Assembly: GCA_032622095.1 (NCBI GenBank)
Contig: CP136062.1
Span: forward strand, 33,604,918-33,668,917
DNA: 64,000 nt
Direction: 5' to 3'
Source of the DNA: Siphonodentalium dalli
Taxonomy: Eukaryota; Mollusca; Scaphopoda; Gadilida; Siphonodentaliidae
The notes under the pieces: generated by a model
The model's database searches: none
The model's input: the letters and a program-made list of their open reading frames with translations, nothing else
What the model was told of the DNA's origin: nothing
Shown here: one piece after another, positions 20,696 through 33,000 of the stretch
How the letters are laid out: every line of letters begins with the position of its first letter
How positions within the stretch are numbered: position 1 is the first letter of the stretch
Made by a program: the position numbers and the translations under genes

Positions 20696-21140
20696 TTTCC
20701 GTTCCGCGTATAGCGGAAAGGCATAGGAGAAAAAACTTTTATGTGGTATATTCTGGTCCAAGTCACTCTTCCCATTCCGAAAATGAAATAAAAAAATTAT
20801 AGCGCTGGGGGAAAAAAACCTCAATTTTGACATCCTTGTGTATTGTTTGCTATCTATGGGGCGATAACTCCACAGGGAAAGGGCGGACACAAGTTTTGAT
20901 GCCCGTGGTCAGTAGGGCATATCGAGGTGTACATACGGTCCAAACCTGGATGCTCTGCTCCTCTTAATTTCCGAGAAAATAAAATGACATTTTATCAGAT
21001 AAAGGGAGATAAATCCGCAGGGAAAACGCGGACAATATTAATTAGACTTTCACCGGTTACAACTCATTGTCCCAAACATACGTACCAAATTTTAGTTTGT
21101 TACTCCTCATACTTTCAGATATTAAGGCGTTGAAAAATTG
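20696..21140. other. Non-coding stretch with a short direct repeat
   Basis: No gene. Blocks at about 20860-20890 and 21003-21035 both read roughly GATAA.TCC.CAGGGAAA..CGGACA, an imperfect direct repeat. The short frame at 20927-21133 overlaps the second block and has no recognisable domain. Confidence 0.45.
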
Positions 21141-21731
21141 TTAAAGGGGTACTGTACGCCAAATGTTGTTGTTGGTTTCTATAGTCTCCGAGTCGGAGAA
21201 TAAGGTAACAATTTTTCCATTATTTGAAAGTCTGTTGAGTACGAAGTCATGTTACGGATGACAAATTTACCGGAATGCGAAAATACAAATTGTCGTTGTC
21301 GAGTAATTTTTGTAAAGTTTTCAACCAAATGAATCAAATAAAAGTTATATTATATACATACTAGTCCCATATAATCATTTAAGTTATTGTATCGTCGCTT
21401 GTCAGTGAGTGGCTTGAGTGTTCTCCCCGTATCATCATAATATTTTAAGCGATCGTGTGTGCGATCGGTTTAACAATCCAGTATCCCTCAATTACTGTTT
21501 TTGATTACGGTAATTCGTAATTTAATTGACGCCATTTTATGGCTCCAGTCATAAATTCAATTTATATCAAATTATTGACTTTTAAATTATAAAATTTTAA
21601 GATAGCCTATTAACCTGAGCGTTTACAGAATACTTATTCGACTCAAATTACTTATGTTTCTATATATTATCGATATTAGATCGTTGTTGTCACCGGAAAT
21701 TTAATGAAAATGGCGTACAGTACCCCTTTAA
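21141..21731. mobile_element. 591-bp MITE with TTAA ends
   Basis: The ends are inverted repeats of about 21 bp: TTAAAGGGGTACTGTACGCC on the left, and the same read from the minus strand at 21712-21731. If TTAA is the target duplication, the element proper runs from AGGGGTAC to GTACCCCT, in piggyBac style; a TA duplication is also compatible. Internal sequence is AT-rich and non-coding. Outside the right end is a (TAA)n microsatellite. Confidence 0.75.
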
Positions 21732-21733
21732 GT

Positions 21734-21753
21734 ATAATAATAATAATAATAAG
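21734..21753. repeat. (TAA)n microsatellite
   Basis: About six uninterrupted TAA units directly after the MITE. Confidence 0.9.
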
Positions 21754-21928
21754 AAGAAAAATATTTATATTTTAATTTCACTCTGCCTTGAAGCGTTGAG
21801 ACGAGATCGCGATACCTTCATTTTGAGTATCCCTTAGATGCCTACATTCGCTAGAGATTTCGCGGTCCTCCGCCTATTAGTTTTTGAGTATTTCCAATAA
21901 AACAGAAAACGGCCGCAGTAGAAAAACA

Positions 21929-21959
21929 ATATACTTCCTTGGTTACACCAAGGAAGTAT
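21929..21959. repeat. Perfect 14-bp-stem hairpin
   Basis: TATACTTCCTTGGT and ACCAAGGAAGTATA are exact complements around a 3-nt TAC loop. In eukaryotic DNA this is a cruciform or MITE-core candidate, not a bacterial terminator. Confidence 0.85.
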
Positions 21960-23123
21960 AATAATTATGAGTATAGGTGACAACAATCAAAAACGCCTTA
22001 AGAACTTAGCCACAGCATTTTTATCTTACCATTGTTAAGGACAGATGACCAAAGCATATTTTAGCGCAACAAGATACTTTCGATATATGAATTCAAACAG
22101 ATTGGGAGAGACTAGAACAACAACCTATACCATTATACACCACTTAAATACCATATGTACAATTATTTAATGCTATGTTCAGTTTTTTCACTTGAGTGTC
22201 TGGTGATCGGGAGAAAAGTAGCATACTAGTGGTCGCACTTGTTCTTCAATCCCAATTGCCGGATGTATGTATTTATATACATATACAGCGAATAAATATG
22301 TTTAAACTAAGTAAGAAAAATAGACGATCTATGGATCGGACGTCGCTGACGTCTAATATGTCATGTGATATCAACTAGTTCGAAACTGTCAGGGCAATGG
22401 TAAAGCATCTACCTCCGATGTTTCACTTGCTCGTGTATAGGTTTCGCGCTGCCACTTACATGTACCCAAATTTGCCAAAATATTTTCATCTGGCATAAGT
22501 TTTGGCAAGTCACTTTTTAATTCCTCAAGAAAGTTGAAAAATATTGACCAATCAATACCATGCATATCAGGAAACTCTGACAATATAATTATACTAGTGG
22601 TGTTTTGTAAGGTCTAGGAAACGTTAACACCTTTATTAAGCATTTAACGTGGTGGTGGTGTTTACATGGCTAATCCTCTTGTAATGTGCCCTTCTGGTGA
22701 AGAAACCGTTCTACAATTTTATTGTTCGGCGATTGGTTTATTGTTGTATGATAAACCACAAAATAAAACTCAATGTGAAAATTATACTATCAGTGATAGC
22801 TTTTGGCAAATTCTAAAAGAATTTGGCAAAACATATTTTCAATTGGCAAATTATTTGGCAAAACTAAATGTTGGTCCAGCGCGGACCTTGCTCATGTACA
22901 CTCGATGTCCTTGCTGACGGGGGAGTTGGTTTGAACGTGGCATTGTAACCGATCAGAGTACCATTAAAACTGGATGTGGGGACAAACAAATAGTGTACGA
23001 TGGTTCAATACTTAGCTACAGTAACTGCTGAGGCACACATTGTGGGAGTACTTACCTGTTTTTTTTATTAAAGCGACATTATATTCTTAAGCATAGCATT
23101 AACCCGTTCTATACTAAAGCATC
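21960..23123. other. Non-coding stretch; cluster of TTGGCAAA motifs
   Basis: No gene supported. Four TTGGCAAA motifs occur at 22803, 22823, 22843 and 22855, the first three spaced 20 bp apart, which looks like a worn 20-bp tandem repeat. TTGGC is also the half-site of NFI transcription factors; I cannot tell which explanation holds. A 64-codon minus frame at 22389-22583 has no recognisable domain. Confidence 0.4.
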
Positions 23124-23219
23124 AACAATGAGTAGTTATCCCTTATGAACAATGAGTAGTTATCCCTTATGAACAATGAGTAGTTATCTCTTATGAACAA
23201 TGAGTAGTTATCCCTTATG
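23124..23219. repeat. 24-bp tandem repeat, 4 copies
   Basis: AACAATGAGTAGTTATCCCT plus TATG, four times head to tail (23124, 23148, 23172, 23196), with a single C-to-T change in the third copy. Such identity suggests recent expansion. Confidence 0.95.
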
Positions 23220-24097
23220 AAATATTCAGATAATAAGTTCAACAAACGGCCATAACGTATTATCTGAACATTCCCCTCAATAAATAGGGATTTTTCTGCA
23301 TTTTATATATCTGTCATCTGCTTTTATCACTGTAACACCCCCACCCCCACATGAATGATATACCATTAAAATGTATATACGTTTATAACTGGATGGGAAA
23401 ATCCATTTAGTGTATATAGGGCTAAACGTGATTGGTTACACCCAGAATAGTATATTATTGAACTCATAACTTCTTTTATTCGTATCATAATGCCTCTGAT
23501 ATTATGTATATCGTATGTAAACATGTTTTCTTTCAAACATTGATGTATTGTAAAATAAATAAATGTTTAATCTATCTAAAATGCATTGTGCAGATGTATC
23601 GACGGAATCGCCTAGTTAACCCTAGCGTTCACGACGGGAGCTGCGCTGGTGCAGCATTGAATATGCTGCGCCAGTCTATTCTCTTATATAAAGTATAAAG
23701 CATAGGGTTTCGAAAAAATTCAGGAAGCTCCAGTTATGGACAAACCATTAAAAAATAAGAACGAGATAATTATGGTAACATGATTTAGTTTAGAAGTGGA
23801 CGAAGGCGGTCTAACAACAAATGGGTTTAATCAGAGAAGAACAACATGCATAAGATAATGTAGAAGGGTTGATTGATAGGATGCGGAGTTGAAGAGAGAA
23901 CATGTTGATGCGAATTGGTTGATCGAAAATGAAAATGATGAGAAAACAAATAATTTCAGAAACGTATGAATCAATGTGATGGAAGGGGCGAGTGGGTTAT
24001 CACGCGCCGCTGTGCGTTTATAAAATATCGCAATCAAATCTTTATTTATATTGTTTAACTATAATTGAACAATTGCATAATTTTAACGCAAATCCAC
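23220..24097. other. Non-coding stretch with a small foldback
   Basis: No gene. At 23620-23706, CCCTAGCG and CGATAGGG-like ends (GCATAGGG) surround a 12-bp-stem hairpin (CTGGTGCAGCAT / ATGCTGCGCCAG, 23646-23674). TTAA lies just left (23616-23619) but TTTC just right, so this may be a decayed TTAA-type element. A second small inverted pair (CAGATAATA / TATTATCTG) lies at about 23227-23270. Confidence 0.4.
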
Positions 24098-27000
24098 CGG
24101 GTTGATGGATTTCGATTGATATAATTTGTGGTTAATTTCGTGCCCGTGTTGAGGTAGATGTGTGATTTCTACTATTTGTGGTTAGTTTGCTTGCCCGGAT
24201 TGATGGAGTTGTGTGATTGATATTATTTGTGGTTAATTTGCTATCCCGGACTGATGGAGGTGTGTGATGACTATGATTGTGGTTAATTTACTAGCCTGGG
24301 TTGATAGAGTTGTGTGATGACTATGATTGTGGTTAATTTACTAGCCTGTGTTGATGGAGTTGTGTGATGACTATGATTGTGGTTAATTTGAGAGCCCGTG
24401 TTGATTGAGTTGTGTGATTGAGATGATTTGTGGTTAATTTGCTATCCCAGATTGATGGAGTTGTGTGTTGCTATGTGTTGTGGTTAATTGCTTGACTGAG
24501 TGGGAATTGCATCTGTGATATATAATTTGTGGTTAATTTGCTATCCCGGATTGAAGGAGTTGTGTGATGACTATGAGTTTAGTTAATTTACTAGCCTGGG
24601 TTGATGGAGTTGTGTGATGACTATGAGGTTGGTTAATTTACTAGCCCGGATTGATGGAGTTGTGTGATGACTATGAGTTTGGTTAATTTACTAGCCTGGG
24701 TTGATGGAGTTGTGTGATGACTATGAGGTTGGTTAATTTACTAGCCTGGGTTGATGGAGTTGTGTGATGACTATGAGGTTCGTTAATTTACTAGCCTGGG
24801 TTGATGGAGTTGTGTGATGACTATGAGGTTCGTTAATTTACTAGCCTGGGTTGATGGAGTTGTGTGATGACTATGAGGTTGGTTAATTTACTAGCCTGGG
24901 TAGATGGAGTTGTGTGATGACTATGAGGTTGGTTAATTTACTAGCCTGGGTTGATGGAGTTGTGTTATGACTATGAGGTTCGATAATTTACTAGCCTGGG
25001 TTGATGGAGTTGTGTGATGACTATGAGGTTGGTTAATTTACTAGCCTGGGTTGATGGAGTTGTGTTATGACTATGAGGTTGGTTAATTTACTAGCCTGGG
25101 TTGATGGAGTTGTGTGATGACTATGAGTTTCGTTAATTTACTAGCCTGGGTTGATGGAGTTGTGTGATGACTATGAGGTTGGTTAATTTACTAGCCTGGG
25201 TTGATGGAGTTGTGTGATGACTATGAGCTTGGTTAATTTACTAGCCTGGGTTGATAGAGTTGTGTGATGACTATGAGGTTCGTTAATTTACTAGCCTGGG
25301 TTGATGGAGTTGTGTTATGACTATGAGGTTGGTTAATTTACTAGCCTGGGTTGATGGAGTTGTGTTATGACTATGAGGTTCGTTAATTTACTAGCCTGGG
25401 TTGATGGAGTTGTGTTATGAATATGAGGTTGGTTAATTTACTAGCCTGGGTTGATGGAGTTGTGTTATGACTATGAAGTTGGTTAATTTACTGGCCTGGG
25501 TTGATGGAGTTGTGTTATGACTATGAGGTTCGTTAATTTACTAGCCTGGGTTGATGGAGTTGTGTGATAACTATGAGGTTGGTTAATTTACTATCCTGGG
25601 TTGATGGAGTTGTGTTATGACTATGATTTTTGGTTAATTTACTAGCCTGGGTTGATGGAGTTGTGTAATGACTATGATTGTGGTTAATTTACTAGCCTGG
25701 GTTGATGGAGTTGTGTGATGACTATGAGGTTGGTTAATTTACTAGCCTGGGTTGATGGTGTTGTGTTATGACTATGAGTTTGGTTAATTTACTAGCCTGG
25801 GTTGATGGAGTTGTGTGATGACTATGAGGTTGGTTAATTTACTAGCCTGGGTTGATGGAGTTGTGTTATGACTATGAGTTTGGTTAATTTACTAGCCTGG
25901 GTTGATGAAGTTGTGTTATGACTATGAGGTTGGTTAATTTACTAGCCTGGGTTGATGGAGTTGTGTGATGACTATGTGGTTCGTTAATTTACTAGCCTGG
26001 GTTGATGGAGTTGTGTGATGACTATGAATTTGGTTAATTTACTAGCCTGGGTTGATAGAGTTGTGTGATGACTATGAGGTTGGTTAATTTACTAACCTGG
26101 GTTGATGGAGTTGTGCTATGACTATGCTTGTGGTTAATTTACTAGCCTGGGTTGATGGAGTTGTGTTATGACTATGAGGTTGGTTAATTTACTAGCCTGG
26201 GTTGATGGAGTTGTGTGATGACTATGAGGTTGGTTAATTTACTAGCCTGGGTTGATGGAGTTGTGTGATGACTATGAGGTTGGTTAAAATTTACTAGCCC
26301 GGATTGATGGAGTTGTGTGATGACTATGAGGTTGGTAATTTACTAGCCTGGGTTGATGTAGTTGTGTTATGACTATGATTGTGGTTAATTTACTAGCCTG
26401 GGTTGATGGAGTTGTGCTATGACTATGATTGTGGTTAATTTACTAGCCTGGGTTGATGGAGTTGTGTTATGACTATGAGGTTGGTTATTTTACTACCCTG
26501 GGTTGAAGGAGTTGTGTGATGACTATGAGGTTGGTTAATTTACTAGCCTGGGTTGATGGAGTTGTGTAATGACTATGAGGTTGGTTAATTTACTAGCCTG
26601 GGTTGATGGGGTTGTGTGATGACTATGAAGTTGGTTAATTTACTAGCCTGGGTTGATGGAGTTGTGTGATGACTATGAGGTTGGTTAATTTACTAGCCTG
26701 GGTTGATGGAGTTGTGTTATGACTATGATTGTGGTTAATTTACTAGCCTGGGTTGATGGAGTTGTGTTATGACTATGAGTTTGGTTAATTTACTAGCCTG
26801 GGTTGATGGAGTTGTGTGATGACTATGAGGTTGGTTAATTTACTAGCCTGGGTTGATGGAGTTGTGTGATGACTATGAGGTTGGTTAATTTACTAGCCTG
26901 GGTTGATGGAGTTGTGTGATGACTATGAGGTTGGTTAATTTACTAGCCTGGATTGATGGAGTTGTGTTATGACTATGAGTTGGTTAATGTACTAGCCTGG

Positions 27001-30000
27001 GTTGATGTAGTTGTGTTATGACTATGAGGTTGGTTAATTTACTAGCCTGGGTTGATGGAGTTGTGTGATGACTATGAGGTTGGTTAATTTACTAGCCTGG
27101 ATTGATGGAGTTGTGTTATGACTATGTGTTTGGTTAATTTACTAGCCTGGGTTGATGGAGTTGTGTGATGACTATGAGTTTGGTTAATTTACTAGCCTGG
27201 GTTGATGGAGTTGTGTGATGACTATGAGTTTGGTTAATTTACTAGCCTGGGTTGATGGAGTTGTGTGATGACTATGAGTTTGGTTAATTTACTAGCCTGT
27301 GTTGATGGAGTTGTGTTATGACTATGAGTTTGGTTAATTTACTAGCCTGGGTTGATGGAGTTGTGTTATGACTATGAGGTTGGTTAATTTACTAGCCTGG
27401 GTTGATGGAGTTGTGCTATGACTATGATTGTGGTTAATTTACTAGCCTGGGTTGATGGAGTTGTGTTATGACTATGAGTTTGGTTAATTTACCAACCTGG
27501 GTTGATGGAGTTGTGTGATGACTATGAGGTTGGTTAATTTACTAGCCTGGGTTGATGGAGTTGTGTGATGACTATGAGGTAGGTTAATTTACTAGCCTGG
27601 ATTGATGGAGTTGTGTGATGACTATGAGGTTGGTTAATTTACTAGCCTGGGTTGATGTAGTTGTGTTATGACTATGAGGTTGGTTAATTTACTAGCCTGG
27701 GTTGATGGAGTTGTGTGATGACTATGAAGTTGGTTAATTTACTAGCCTGGATTGATGGAGTTGTGTTATGACTATGTGTTTGGTTAATTTACTAGCCTGG
27801 GTTGATGGAGTTGTGTGATGACTATGAGTTTGGTTAATTTACTAGCCTGGGTTGATGGAGTTGTGTGATGACTATGAGTTTGGTTAATTTACTAGCCTGG
27901 GTTGATGGAGTTGTGTGATGACTATGAGTTTGGTTAATTTACTAGCCTGTGTTGATGGAGTTGTGTTATGACTATGAGTTTGGTTAATTTACTAGCCTGG
28001 GTTGATGGAGTTGTGTTATGACTATGAGGTTGGTTAATTTACTAGCCTGGGTTGATGGAGTTGTGCTATGACTATGATTGTGGTTAATTTACTAGCCTGG
28101 GTTGATGGAGTTGTGTTATGACTATGAGTTTGGTTAATTTACTAGCCTGGGTTGATGGAGTTGTGTGATGACTATGAGGTTGGTTAATTTACTAGCCTGG
28201 GTTGATGGAGTTGTGTGATGACTATGAGGTTGGTTAGTTTACTAGCCTGGGTTGATGGAGTTGTGTGATGACTATGAGGTTGGTTAATTTACTAGCCTGG
28301 ATTGATGGAGTTGTGTTATGACTATGAGTTTGGTTAATTTACTAGCCTGGGTTGATGGAGTTGTGTGATGACTATGAGGTTGGTTAATTTACTAGCCTGG
28401 ATTGATGGAGTTGTGTTATGACTATGAGTTTGGTTAATTTACTAGCCTGGGTTGATGGAGTTGTGTGATGACTATGAGTTTGGTTAATTACTAGCCTGGG
28501 TTGATGGAGTTGTGTGATGACTATGAGTTTGGTTAATTTACTAGCCTGGGTTGATGGAGTTGTGTGATGACTATGAGTTTGGTTAATTTACTAGCCTGGG
28601 TTGATGGAGTTGTGTTATGACTATGAGGTTGGTTAATTTACTAGCCTGGGTTGATGGAGTTGTGTGATGACTATGAGTTTGGTTAATTTACTAGCCTGGG
28701 TTGATAGAGTTGTCTTATGACAATGAGGTTGGTTAATTTACTAGCCTGGGTTGATGGAGTTGTGTTATGACTATGAGGTTCGTTAATTTACTAGCCTGTG
28801 TTGATGGAGTTGGGTGATGACTATGAGGTTGGTTAATTTACTAGCCTGGGTTGATGGAGTTGTGTTATGACTATGAGGTTGGTTAATTTACTAACCTGGG
28901 TTGATAGAGTTGTGTGATGACTATGAGTTTGGTTAATTTACTAGCCTGGGTTGATGGAGTTGTGTTATGACTATGAGGTTGGTTAATTTACTAGCCTGGG
29001 TTGATGGAGTTGTGTTATGAATATGAGGTTGGTTAATTTACTAGCCTGGGTTGATGGAGTTGTGTAATGACTATGAGGTTGGTTAATTTACTAGCCTGGG
29101 TTGATGGAGTTGTGTGATGACTATGAGATTGGTTAATTTACTAGCCCGGGTTGATGGAGCTGTGTTATGACTATGAAGTTGGTTAATTTACTAGCCTGGG
29201 TTGATGGAGTTGTGTGATGACTATGAGGTTCGTTAATTTACTAGCCTGGGTTGATGGAGTTGTGTGATGACTATGAGTTTCGTTAATTTACTAGCCTGGG
29301 TTGATGGAGATGTGTTATGACTATGAGGTTGGTTAATTTACTAGCCCGGGATGATGGAGCTGTGTTATGACTATGAAGTTGGTTAATTTACTAGCCTGGG
29401 TTGATGGAGTTGTGTGATGACTATGAGGTTGGTTAATTTACTAGCCTGTGTTGATGGATTTGTGTGATGACTATGAGTTTGGTTAATTTACTAGCCTGTG
29501 TTGATGGAGTTGTGTAATGACTATGAGTTTGGTTAATTGACTAGCCTGTGTTGATGGAGTTGTGTGATGACTATGAGGTTGGTTAATTTACTAGCCTGGG
29601 TTGATGGAGTTGTGTAATGACTATGAGTTTGGTTAATTTACTAGCCTGTGTTGATGGAGTTGTGTTATGACTATGAGGTTGGTTAATTTACTAGCCTGGG
29701 TTGATGGAGTTGTGTGATGACTATGAGGTTGGTTAATTTACTAGCCTGGGTTGATGGAGTTGTGTTATGACTATGATTGTGGTTAATTTACTAGCCTGGG
29801 TTGATGGAGTTGTGTTATGACTATGAGTTTGGTTAATTTACTAGCCTGGGTTGATGGAGTTGTGTGATGACTATGAGGTTGGTTAATTTACTAGCCTGGG
29901 TTGATGGAGTTGTGTGATGACTATGAGGTTGGTTAATTTACTAGCCTGGGTTGATGGAGTTGTGTGATGACTATGAGGTTGGTTAATTTACTAGCCTGGA

Positions 30001-33000
30001 TTGATGGAGTTGTGTTATGACTATGAGTTGGTTAATGTACTAGCCTGGGTTGATGTAGTTGTGTTATGACTATGAGGTTGGTTAATTTACTAGCCTGGGT
30101 TGATGGAGTTGTGTGATGACTATGAGGTTGGTTAATTTACTAGCCTGGATTGATGGAGTTGTGTTATGACTATGTGTTTGGTTAATTTACTAGCCTGGGT
30201 TGATGGAGTTGTGTGATGACTATGAGTTTGGTTAATTTACTAGCCTGGGTTGGTGGAGTTGTGTGATGACTATGAGTTTGGTTAATTTACTAGCCTGGGT
30301 TGATGGAGTTGTGTGATGACTATGAGTTTGGTTAATTTACTAGCCTGTGTTGATGGAGTTGTGTTATGACTATGAGTTTGGTTAATTTACTAGCCTGGGT
30401 TGATGGAGTTGTGTTATGACTATGAGGTTGGTTAATTTACTAGCCTGGGTTGATGGAGTTGTGCTATGACTATGATTGTGGTTAATTTACTAGCCTGGGT
30501 TGATGGAGTTGTGTTATGACTATGAGTTTGGTTAATTTACTAGCCTGGGTTGATGGAGTTGTGTGATGACTATGAGGTTGGTTAATTTACTAGCCTGGGT
30601 TGATGGAGTTGTGTGATGACTATGAGGTTGGTTAATTTACTAGCCTGGATTGATGGAGTTGTGTGATGACTATGAGGTTGGTTAATTTACTAGCCTGGGT
30701 TGATGTAGTTGTGTTATGACTATGAGGTTGGTTAATTTACTAGCCTGGGTTGATGGAGTTGTGTGATGACTATGAGGTTGGTTAATTTACTAGCCTGGAT
30801 TGATGGAGTTGTGTTATGACTATGTGTTTGGTTAATTTACTAGCCTGGGTTGATGGAGTTGTGTGATGACTATGAGTTTGGTTAATTTACTAGCCTGGGT
30901 TGATGGAGTTGTGTGATGACTATGAGTTTGGTTAATTTACTAGCCTGGGTTGATGGAGTTGTGTGATGACTATGAGTTTGGTTAATTTACTAGCCTGTGT
31001 TGATGGAGTTGTGTTATGACTATGAGTTTGGTTAATTTACTAGCCTGGGTTGATGGAGTTGTGTTATGACTATGAGGTTGGTTAATTTACTAGCCTGGGT
31101 TGATGGAGTTGTGCTATGACTATGATTGTGGTTAATTTACTAGCCTGGGTTGATGGAGTTGTGTTATGACTATGAGTTTGGTTAATTTACTAGCCTGGGT
31201 TGATGGAGTTGTGTGATGACTATGAGGTTGGTTAATTTACTAGCCTGGGTTGATGGAGTTGTGTGATGACTATGAGGTTGGTTAATTTACTAGCCTGGGT
31301 TGATGGAGTTGTGTGATGACTATGAGGTTGGTTAATTTACTAGCCTGGATTGATGGAGTTGTGTTATGACTATGAGTTTGGTTAATTTACTAGCCTGGGT
31401 TGATGGAGTTGTGTGATGACTATGAGGTTGGTTAATTTACTAGCCTGGGTTGATGGAGTTGTGTGATGACTATGAGGTTGGTTAATTTACTAGCCTGGAT
31501 TGATGGAGTTGTGTGATGACTATGAGGTTGGTTAATTTACTAGCCTGGGTTGATGTAGTTGTGTTATGACTATGAGGTTGGTTAATTTACTAGCCTGGGT
31601 TGATGGAGTTGTGTGATGACTATGAGGTTGGTTAATTTACTAGCCTGGATTGATGGAGTTGTGTTATGACTATGTGTTTGGTTAATTTACTAGCCTGGGT
31701 TGATGGAGTTGTGTGATGACTATGAGTTTGGTTAATTTACTAGCCTGGGTTGATGGAGTTGTGTGATGACTATGAGTTTGGTTAATTTACTAGCCTGGGT
31801 TGATGGAGTTGTGTGATGACTATGAGTTTGGTTAATTTACTAGCCTGTGTTGATGGAGTTGTGTTATGACTATGAGTTTGGTTAATTTACTAGCCTGGGT
31901 TGATGGAGTTGTGTTATGACTATGAGGTTGGTTAATTTACTAGCCTGGGTTGATGGAGTTGTGCTATGACTATGATTGTGGTTAATTTACTAGCCTGGGT
32001 TGATGGAGTTGTGTTATGACTATGAGTTTGGTTAATTTACTAGCCTGGGTTGATGGAGTTGTGTGATGACTATGAGGTTGGTTAATTTACTAGCCTGGGT
32101 TGATGGAGTTGTGTGATGACTATGAGGTTGGTTAATTTACTAGCCTGGGTTGATGGAGTTGTGTTATGACTATGAGGTTGGTTAATTTACTAACCTGGGT
32201 TGATAGAGTTGTGTGATGACTATGAGTTTGGTTAATTTACTAGCCTGGGTTGATGGAGTTGTGTTATGACTATGAGGTTGGTTAATTTACTAGCCTGGGT
32301 TGATGGAGTTGTGTTATGAATATGAGGTTGGTTAATTTACTAGCCTGGGTTGATGGAGTTGTGTAATGACTATGAGGTTGGTTAATTTACTAGCCTGGGT
32401 TGATGGAGTTGTGTGATGACTATGAGATTGGTTAATTTACTAGCCCGGGTTGATGGAGCTGTGTTATGACTATGAAGTTGGTTAATTTACTAGCCTGGGT
32501 TGATGGAGTTGTGTGATGACTATGAGGTTCGTTAATTTACTAGCCTGGGTTGATGGAGTTGTGTGATGACTATGAGTTTGGTTAATTTACTAGCCTGGGT
32601 TGATGGAGATGTGTTATGACTATGAGGTTGGTTAATTTACTAGCCCGGGATGATGGAGCTGTGTTATGACTATGAGGTTGGTTAATTTACTAGCCTGTGT
32701 TGATGGATTTGTGTGATGACTATGAGTTTGGTTAATTTACTAGCCTGTGTTGATGGAGTTGTGTAATGACTATGAGTTTGGTTAATTGACTAGCCTGTGT
32801 TGATGGAGTTGTGTTATGACTATGAGGTTCGTTAATTTACTAGCCTGGGTTGATGGAGTTGTGTAATGACTATGAGTTTGGTTAATTTACTAGCCTGTGT
32901 TGATGGAGTTGTGTTATGACTATGAGGTTGGTTAATTTACTAGCCTCGGTTGATGGAGTTGTGTGATGACTATGAGGTTGGTTAATTTACTAGCCTGGGT

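Noticed and set aside
21929-21959. Rho-independent terminator
   Set aside because: The stem-loop is perfect but the context is eukaryotic and no U-tract or gene end is nearby.
22389-22583. 64-codon minus frame containing ELKSDLPKLMPDENILANLG
   Set aside because: Looks mildly protein-like in composition but has no known domain, no partner exon and no codon evidence; cannot be supported as a gene.
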